NCBI RefSeq assembly: GCF_022095675.1
Contig: NZ_JAHYSG010000060.1
Span: 10,593-74,592, forward strand
Direction: 5' to 3'
Length of the DNA stretch: 64,000 nucleotides
From: Dactylosporangium sp. AC04546
GTDB taxonomy: Bacteria; Actinomycetota; Actinomycetes; Mycobacteriales; Micromonosporaceae
This document shows, one piece after another, positions 58,284 to 64,000 of the stretch. The notes beneath the pieces are model-generated. The model searched no databases. It was not told where the DNA came from and worked only from the letters and a program-made list of their open reading frames with translations. The translations under genes and the position numbers were made by a program. Each line of letters begins with the position of its first letter. The stretch's first letter is position 1.

Positions 58284-61200
58284 GCGCACGGACCGCGAAG
58301 CGGCGCAACGCCTGGGCGCGCGACGGACTGGCCCACATCGAGGTCCGCGGCGCCCGGCGCGGCCTGGTCACCGCCGAGCACGGCCGGCTGGTCGAGGAGA
58401 CCGTCGGCGCCCTGCGCGGCGTGGACTGGGCGGCATGGAACGCGGCGCTCGGCCGGCTGATCGTCAGCTACGACGCGGGTGGCGTCGACCTCGGTGACCT
58501 CGTCGACGCCATCTCGGAGGCCGAGTCCCGCTTCCTCGAGGACGGTTCCAGCCTGGATGCGGAGTCCCGGCACCGGGTCACGCTGGCCGCCGACGTGCTC
58601 GGCGCCGCCGCATCGTTCGTGGCCCGCCGGCTGCGGCTGCCCGCGGCGGCCCGCGAGCTGGCCGCCGTCGTGGCACTGGTCGACCACCTGCCGGGCGTCC
58701 GGTCGAGGCTGCACCGGGCGCTGGGCCGCCACGAGGCCGACCTGCTCGTCTCCACGGTCAACGCGACGATCAACGCCGCCGGCCAGGCCGAGCTGTCCCT
58801 GCTCGCCGACGCGGGCCTGCGCGCGGTCCAGCTCCGGGAAGCCTCGGCACAGCGGGACACCTGGCAGCGCCGCTCGGCCGGGCTGACGCGCAGCGCCGCC
58901 GTGAGCCGGGCCGCGAGCACCGGCGGGGAGCGACCCGCCGAGCTGCCCGACGGACCGGTCGAACGGTACGCGCGACGCATCAGCACGGTGACACTGCTGG
59001 CCGCGGCGGCGGCGACGCAGCTGCCGGTCGGCCTGCGCCGGGCGGCCCGGGTGCTGATGGCCGGTTCGCCGGTTCCGGCGCACGCCGGGCCGGAAGCGTT
59101 CGCCGCCGGCCTCGGCCGGCTGCTCGCCCGCCGCGACGTGCTCGTGCGTGACCGTGCCGCGCTGCGCCGGCTGGACCGGGTCGACACCGTGGTGCTCGAC
59201 GCCGCCGTCCTGACCGGCGGCCGGCGCGTCATCGCCCACGTGGCGCCCGTGCGGGGGACGGTCGAGGCGGCCTGGGAGCGCGCCGCGCGGCTCGTCGACG
59301 GCCCCGACGGGGCGGCCGACGGCTGGGCGCTCACCGACCTGCGCCACGTCGAGCACGCGATCCCGGACGCCGTCCTGCAGGACGCGCGCTCGCACGACGG
59401 GAGGCGCGGAACCCTGCACGCACTGACCCGCGACGGCGGCGTCGCGGCCGTCGTGCTGGTCGAGGAGGCGCTCGACCCGCTGACCACCGCCGTCATCGCG
59501 GCCGGCCGCCGCGTCGGCACCGTACTGCTCGCCGGCGCGCCGCCCGACCTGCGCCGCCGGGTCCCGGCCGACGGCACGGTCGCCGGTGGCTCGCGCCTCG
59601 CCGGCTCCGTGCGGGCGCTGCAGTCCGACGGGCATGTGGTGGCGCTGATCGCCGGGCGCAACGACGCCGCCCTCGCCGCGGCCGACTGCGGGTTCGGCGT
59701 GCTCAGTGAGGACCGCCGGCCGCCGTGGGGCGCCCACCTAATGGGCGGCCCCGGGCTGGAGACGGCCTGGCTGATGCTGGAGGCGGCCGCGGTGGCCCGG
59801 GCCGTCAGCCGGCGCAGCACCCACGTGGCGCTGCAGGGCTCGGTGGCCGGCGCGCTGCTCGGGCTCGCCGAGCCCTCCGAGCAGGGCGCCCGCCGGACCT
59901 CCCTCGCCACCGCCCTCGCCCAGGGGGCCAACGTCGTCAGCGGGATGTGGTCGGTACGCGACCTGTCCCGCCGCACGCCGCCGGCGGCGGCGGTCGACGT
60001 CGCCTGGCACGCCCTGCCCGTCGCCGAGGTCATGCGGGCGCTGGGCACAACACCGCACGGGCTCGACGAGCACGACGCCGAGCGGCGCCGCCTGGACACG
60101 GCCACGACGGATGCCGCCGACGCGCCGGCCGGACGGGGGGTGCTCGGCACGATCGTCGGTGAGCTCGACACCCCGCTGACACTGCCCCTGGCCGCCGGCG
60201 CCGGCGTCTCCGCCGCCACCGGGGCGACGAGCGACGCGGCGCTGGTGCTCGCCGTCATCCTCGCCAACGCGGTGCTCTCCGGCGTGCAGGACGCGACGGC
60301 CCGCCGGGCGCTGCGCCGGCTGGTGAGCGAGGCGACGCCGCCGGTCCGGCTGCGTCGCGGCGGCGTCGGCCGGGTCGGCGGCCTCACCGAGCTGGTGCCG
60401 GGCGACGTCATCCTGCTGGAGCCGGGGGATGCGGTACCGGCGGACTGCCGGCTGCTGGAAGCGGGCGGCCTGGAGATGGACGAGTCGCCGCTCACCGGCG
60501 AGTCGGTGCCGGTCGCCAAGGGCACCGCCGCCGTGCGCGCGGACGCCGTCGCCGATCGCACGAGCATGGTGTACGCCGGCACCACCGTCGCCGCCGGGTC
60601 CGCCACCTGCGTCGTGGTGGCGACGGGCGCACAGACGGAGGCCGGCCGCAACGCGCTGATCGCGCTGCGGGAACCGCCGCGCAGCGGTGTCCAGCAGCGG
60701 CTGCGCGAGCTGACCAAGGCGTCGCTGCCGGCGGCCGCCGCGTCGGCCGCGGCCCTGCTCGCCGTGGGCCTGGTCCGGGGCCGGTTGGCCGAGTCGCTCA
60801 ACAACGCGGTCGCGCTCGCGGTCGCGGCCATCCCGGAGGGGCTGCCGTTCATCGCGACCGCGGCCGAGCTCAGCGCCAGCCGCCGGCTCTCCCGGCGCAA
60901 CATCCTCGTCCGCGATCCCCGGTCGATGGAGGCGCTCGGGCGCATCGACCTGATCTGCTTCGACAAGACCGGCACGCTGACCGAGGGCCGCATCGCGCTG
61001 CGCAGCGTCTCCGACGGCCGGTCGCGGGTGCCGCTCGACGAGCTGACCCCGCAGCACCGCGACATCCTCGCCGCGGCCCTGCGCGCGAGCCCCGCACCGA
61101 ACGAGCACGAGGCGCTGCCGCACCCGACCGACCAGGCGGTCGTGGCCGGCGCCGCGACGGCCGGTGTCAGGACCGACGTCTCCGCCGCGGGCTGGCGGGC

Positions 61201-62656
61201 CGTCCGGGAGCTGCCGTTCGAGCCGGTGCGCGGGTTCCACGCGGTGCTCGGCGCCGCGGACGCGGGTCAGGTGATCAGCGTCAAGGGCGCGCCGGAGATC
61301 ACGCTGCCGCGCTGTGTGACCTGGCGGACCGACGGCGGGGCCCAGCCCCTGACGGCGGCCGGCCGGCGCGAGATCGAAGCGGAGGTGGACCGCATGGCCC
61401 GGCAAGGGCTGCGGGTGCTCGCCATCGCGGAGCGGGCGGCGTCGCAGCGGCGCGGCCTGGACAACGAGCGGGTCGACGGCATGGAGTTCCTCGGCCTGCT
61501 CGGGCTGGCCGACCCGAGCCGCCCCAGCGCGGCCGAGGCGGTGGATCGGCTGCGCCGGGCCGGCATCAAGGTCCTCATGCTGACCGGCGACCATCCCAGC
61601 ACGGCGGCGGCCGTCGCCGCCGAGCTCGGCCTGCTCGACGGGGGCACGGTCGTCACCGGCCCGGAGCTGGACGGCGCCGAGGGTGACGAGGCGATCGTCG
61701 ACGCGCTGCTGTCCAAGGCATCAGTGTTCGCCCGGGTGAGCCCGGCCCACAAGGTCGCGGTGGTCGAGGCGCTGCACCGGGCCGGGCACAGCGTGGCGGT
61801 CACCGGCGACGGCGCCAACGACGCGCCGGCGATCCGCCTCGCCGACGTGGGCATCGCCCTCGGCGAGCAGGCCACGGCCGCGGCCCGCCAGGCGGCGGAC
61901 ATGATCGTGCTGGACGGCCGGATCGAGACGATCGTCGACGGCGTGGTCGAGGGGCGCGCGATGTGGTCGTCGGTCCGCGAGTCGCTCGCGCTGCTGCTCG
62001 GCGGGAACCTCGGCGAGATCATCTTCACCGTCGGCGGCTCGCTCGTCTCGGCGACGCCGCCGCTCAACACGCGGCAGATCCTGTTCGTCAACCTGATGAC
62101 GGACCTGCTGCCGGCGATCACGGTCGCCGCCCGGCCGCCGCGGCACGTCAGCCCCGAGCAGCTGGCCCGCGAGGGACCGGAGGCTTCGCTGGGCCGGACG
62201 CTGACCGGCAACGTCGTGCGCCGCGCCGTCGCGACCTCGGCCGCGGCCGCGGGCGCCTGGCTGGTGGCGAAGGCGACCGGGACGAACGCCCGCGCCAGCA
62301 CGGTCGCGCTCGCCGCGCTCGTGGGGGCGCAGCTGGGCCAGACCGCGCTGCTGTCCGGCGGCGACCCGATCGTCCTCGGCGCGGCCGGCGCCTCGGCCGC
62401 CGCACTGGTCGGCGTCGTGCAGACGCCCGGCCTGAGCCAGTTCTTCGGCTGCCGGCCGCTGGGCCCGGTCGCCTGGGGCATCGTGCTGACCGCGACGGCC
62501 GCGGGCACGACGCTCGGGGCGCTGCGGCTGCCGCTGCCGCTGCCCGGCGTCTCCGGCGGGTCGCTGCCCGGCGACGCTGTCGAACAGGGTGCTACCGAGC
62601 AGGTTGCCGACCGGCAGGTCGCCGTCACCGCGGCGCCCCCGGATTTCGTCACGTGA
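58280..62656 (+). CDS. Giant cation-translocating P-type ATPase (CtpI/CtpH-like) with degenerate N-terminal half
   Basis: A 1458-residue membrane protein, about 600 residues longer than normal P2 pumps. The C-terminal half is a complete ATPase: LTGESVPVAKG, PEGLP, phosphorylation site DKTGTLTEG (residue ~895), KGAPEI, TGDGANDAPA (~1175). The N-terminal half contains a heavy-metal-like fold (LAHIEVRGARR) and a degraded copy of the catalytic core. RRDVLVRDRAALRRLDRVDT and LDAAVLTGG there match RRNILVRDPRSMEALGRIDL and DKTGTLTEG later, without the phosphorylatable Asp context. Mycobacterial CtpH/CtpI have a similar size. The ion is not known. Confidence 0.88.
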   Translation: MSARTAKRRNAWARDGLAHIEVRGARRGLVTAEHGRLVEETVGALRGVDWAAWNAALGRLIVSYDAGGVDLGDLVDAISEAESRFLEDGSSLDAESRHRVTLAADVLGAAASFVARRLRLPAAARELAAVVALVDHLPGVRSRLHRALGRHEADLLVSTVNATINAAGQAELSLLADAGLRAVQLREASAQRDTWQRRSAGLTRSAAVSRAASTGGERPAELPDGPVERYARRISTVTLLAAAAATQLPVGLRRAARVLMAGSPVPAHAGPEAFAAGLGRLLARRDVLVRDRAALRRLDRVDTVVLDAAVLTGGRRVIAHVAPVRGTVEAAWERAARLVDGPDGAADGWALTDLRHVEHAIPDAVLQDARSHDGRRGTLHALTRDGGVAAVVLVEEALDPLTTAVIAAGRRVGTVLLAGAPPDLRRRVPADGTVAGGSRLAGSVRALQSDGHVVALIAGRNDAALAAADCGFGVLSEDRRPPWGAHLMGGPGLETAWLMLEAAAVARAVSRRSTHVALQGSVAGALLGLAEPSEQGARRTSLATALAQGANVVSGMWSVRDLSRRTPPAAAVDVAWHALPVAEVMRALGTTPHGLDEHDAERRRLDTATTDAADAPAGRGVLGTIVGELDTPLTLPLAAGAGVSAATGATSDAALVLAVILANAVLSGVQDATARRALRRLVSEATPPVRLRRGGVGRVGGLTELVPGDVILLEPGDAVPADCRLLEAGGLEMDESPLTGESVPVAKGTAAVRADAVADRTSMVYAGTTVAAGSATCVVVATGAQTEAGRNALIALREPPRSGVQQRLRELTKASLPAAAASAAALLAVGLVRGRLAESLNNAVALAVAAIPEGLPFIATAAELSASRRLSRRNILVRDPRSMEALGRIDLICFDKTGTLTEGRIALRSVSDGRSRVPLDELTPQHRDILAAALRASPAPNEHEALPHPTDQAVVAGAATAGVRTDVSAAGWRAVRELPFEPVRGFHAVLGAADAGQVISVKGAPEITLPRCVTWRTDGGAQPLTAAGRREIEAEVDRMARQGLRVLAIAERAASQRRGLDNERVDGMEFLGLLGLADPSRPSAAEAVDRLRRAGIKVLMLTGDHPSTAAAVAAELGLLDGGTVVTGPELDGAEGDEAIVDALLSKASVFARVSPAHKVAVVEALHRAGHSVAVTGDGANDAPAIRLADVGIALGEQATAAARQAADMIVLDGRIETIVDGVVEGRAMWSSVRESLALLLGGNLGEIIFTVGGSLVSATPPLNTRQILFVNLMTDLLPAITVAARPPRHVSPEQLAREGPEASLGRTLTGNVVRRAVATSAAAAGAWLVAKATGTNARASTVALAALVGAQLGQTALLSGGDPIVLGAAGASAAALVGVVQTPGLSQFFGCRPLGPVAWGIVLTATAAGTTLGALRLPLPLPGVSGGSLPGDAVEQGATEQVADRQVAVTAAPPDFVT

Positions 62657-62707
62657 TCGCCATGAAAGCGCGGGACGTCCGCCACACTCCGGGCCGACGC
62701 TGCAGGT

Positions 62708-63082
62708 ATGGCTGCAGAACAGGCCGCGCCAGGCGCCGCGGCGGCGAGGGCAGCCGGTGTCATCGAGGTGTACGTCGCCCAACGGCTCGACGTGGCGTCG
62801 GTCCGCCGGTGCCAGGCGATCCTGTCCCAGGCGCTGCGACGGCAACCGGCCCGGCTGATCGTCGACCTGTCGGACTGTCCCGGCGTCGACGCCACCGGCA
62901 TCGGCGTGCTGCTCGACGCGCACCGGGCGCTCTGGCGGCAGGGCAGCCAGCTGACGCTGCGGGCGGTGCCGCCGGAGGTCTGGCGGATGTTCGTGCTGGC
63001 CCGGGTCGACCACGTGTTCGACGTCGACCCCGGGCCGGCGCAGCGCGGCCACCCGAGCCCAGTGCCGCCGCAGGCCGGATGA
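62708..63082 (+). CDS. STAS-domain anti-sigma-factor-antagonist-like protein
   Basis: A 124-residue single STAS domain. GVIEVYVAQRLDVASVRRCQ, RLIVDLSDCPGVDATGIGVL and SQLTLRAVPPEVWRMFVLAR correspond to the usual strands and helices. The phosphorylatable residue of SpoIIAA-type proteins, normally Ser in DSSGxG, is Thr here in DATGIG (residue ~63), so phosphoregulation is still possible. ATG 62708 lacks a strong ribosome-binding site. It lies 31 bp upstream of a pseudokinase gene and could act with it in a partner-switching circuit. Confidence 0.82.
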   Translation: MAAEQAAPGAAAARAAGVIEVYVAQRLDVASVRRCQAILSQALRRQPARLIVDLSDCPGVDATGIGVLLDAHRALWRQGSQLTLRAVPPEVWRMFVLARVDHVFDVDPGPAQRGHPSPVPPQAG

Positions 63083-63113
63083 GCGGCTGACCAGAGGAGA
63101 CGTCGCACCACCC

Positions 63114-64000
63114 ATGCTGCTGGAAGGCCGCTACCGTCTGCTCCGCCAGGTCGGCGAGGGCTCGACCGCCGAGGTCTGGTCGGCGCACGACGAACTGCTG
63201 CGCCGACGGGTCGCCGTGCGGCTGCTGCGACCCGATCGGCCGGGCCACGCCGAGCGGTTCCTGACCGCCGGACGCCTCGGCGCCCGGCTCGCGCATCCCC
63301 AGGTGGCCGCCGTCTACGACGTCGGGATCGCCGACGTGCCGGGCCGCGGCGGCACGCCGTACGTCGTCATGGAGTTCGCCGACGGTCCGGCGCTGTCCGA
63401 ACCGGCGCCGGCAGGCCGGTGGCCGGCCGTCCACGTGGGCGCCGACGTCGCGGTCGCGCTGGCCCACGCCCACGGTCGGTGGCTGGCCCACGGCAGCCTG
63501 GGTCCGACCAAGATCCTGCTCACCGGCGTCGGGGTCAAGCTCATCGGCTTCGGCACCGACGTCGCCGACGACCACGACGCGCCGGCGCGCGACGTTCGCG
63601 CCCTCGGACTGCTGCTCGCGCCCGCCGCCGCCCCGGGTGCGCCGGCGGAACTGGCCGAACTGGTACGGCGATGCCTGCACGACGACCCTGCCCGGCGGCC
63701 CAACGCCGAGGACGCCGCCGTGGTCCTCGACCGGCTGGCCGCCTCGGCTGTGCGACCGCCGGCGGCGGTACCGGCCGAACCCGCGCCGCCGCCGGAGCGT
63801 GGGCAGCCGGTAGGGCACCGCTGGACGCGGCGGGCCGGTCTGGTCGCCGGTGTCGTGGCGGTCTCCCTGCTGGCGCTGTTCGCCGTCGCGCAGGCGGCAC
63901 CCGGCGCGCTGCCCTGGTGGGACCGGCTGCCGCAGCACGCCAGCGTGCCCGCCCCGTCCGAGGAGGCGTGCGACGCACCGCTGGCGCAGCGGTTCTGCGC
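63114..64000 (+). CDS. Serine/threonine protein kinase-like protein, probable pseudokinase, cut by window edge
   Basis: The visible 295 residues carry an Hanks-type kinase fold: LEGRYRLLRQVGEGSTAEVW, then helices and PYVVMEFADGPALSEP. Key residues are changed. The ATP-binding Lys of VAVK is Arg (RRVAVRLLRP, residue 36). The HRDxKxxN loop is HGSLGPTK (126-133), without the catalytic Asp. DFG is GFG (145-147). A Pro-rich linker and one membrane helix (LVAGVVAVSLLALFAVAQA, ~242-260) follow, so an extracytoplasmic domain probably lies beyond the edge. It is most likely a membrane scaffold or sensor rather than an active kinase. Confidence 0.8.
   Translation, partial: MLLEGRYRLLRQVGEGSTAEVWSAHDELLRRRVAVRLLRPDRPGHAERFLTAGRLGARLAHPQVAAVYDVGIADVPGRGGTPYVVMEFADGPALSEPAPAGRWPAVHVGADVAVALAHAHGRWLAHGSLGPTKILLTGVGVKLIGFGTDVADDHDAPARDVRALGLLLAPAAAPGAPAELAELVRRCLHDDPARRPNAEDAAVVLDRLAASAVRPPAAVPAEPAPPPERGQPVGHRWTRRAGLVAGVVAVSLLALFAVAQAAPGALPWWDRLPQHASVPAPSEEACDAPLAQRFC

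Overview
The window is a gene-dense, very GC-rich stretch with many GTG starts, GGAGG-type ribosome-binding sites and ATGA/GTGA gene overlaps. Together with the protein families present, this indicates a filamentous high-GC actinomycete. A member of the Micromonosporaceae is my best guess, but that is inference. No rRNA, tRNA, CRISPR array or intact mobile element was seen.

Most of the window reads as a dormancy or hypoxia island comparable to the DosR/DevR regulon of mycobacteria. From about 7.6 kb to 58 kb it carries nine universal stress proteins (USPs), five Acg-type nitroreductases, four CBS-domain proteins, a cNMP/CBS/DUF294 protein, an Hsp20, a short HPF-like ribosome-hibernation protein, a CtpF-like P-type ATPase, two CoA-binding proteins and a pyridoxamine-oxidase-like flavoprotein. 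Fermentative or ATP-sparing enzymes are interleaved: GAPDH, pyruvate formate-lyase with its activase, pyruvate phosphate dikinase, AdhE, a CoA hydrolase/transferase and a GH65 disaccharide phosphorylase. A GNAT/acyl-CoA-synthetase fusion that lacks the phospho-histidine is also present.

A 14-bp motif close to GKGACCTTCGGCCC recurs in more than twenty intergenic regions. It usually lies 36-80 bp upstream of a start codon. It has the architecture of the mycobacterial DosR box (GGGACTTTAGTCCC type) and is the probable shared operator. No DevR-like response regulator is encoded here. A DUF4118-GAF histidine kinase (44544-46505) is a candidate sensor.

Layout: 1-1159, two-component kinase cut by the window edge; 1264-2736, drug exporter; 2920-7606, GH38 alpha-mannosidase, a repeat-bearing small ORF and a hypothetical protein; 7655-18671, stress block ending in gap; 18672-21220, a decayed segment with remnants of an ABC-2 permease, a tyrosine recombinase, a membrane protein and a MerR regulator, and no box motifs; 21221-27851, divergent pflBA and ppdK-usp; 27924-33009, ATPase, HPF, SHOCT protein and two nitroreductases; 33006-37171, adhE then padR-membrane protein; 37188-48351, USPs, CBS proteins, nitroreductases and the sensor kinase; 48369-55530, DUF1876, GH65, Pat-like protein and USPs; 55600-62656, site-2 protease, CoA-binding protein, small membrane proteins and a giant P-type ATPase with a degenerate first half; 62708-64000, STAS protein and a pseudokinase cut by the right edge.

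The combined picture is a programme for surviving oxygen loss. Carbon goes through glycolysis with PPi- and Pi-dependent steps, acetyl-CoA is formed by PFL, reducing power leaves as ethanol, ribosomes are parked, proteins are protected, and ATP/AMP status is sensed by USP and CBS proteins. This functional integration is inferred from families and shared motifs, not demonstrated.
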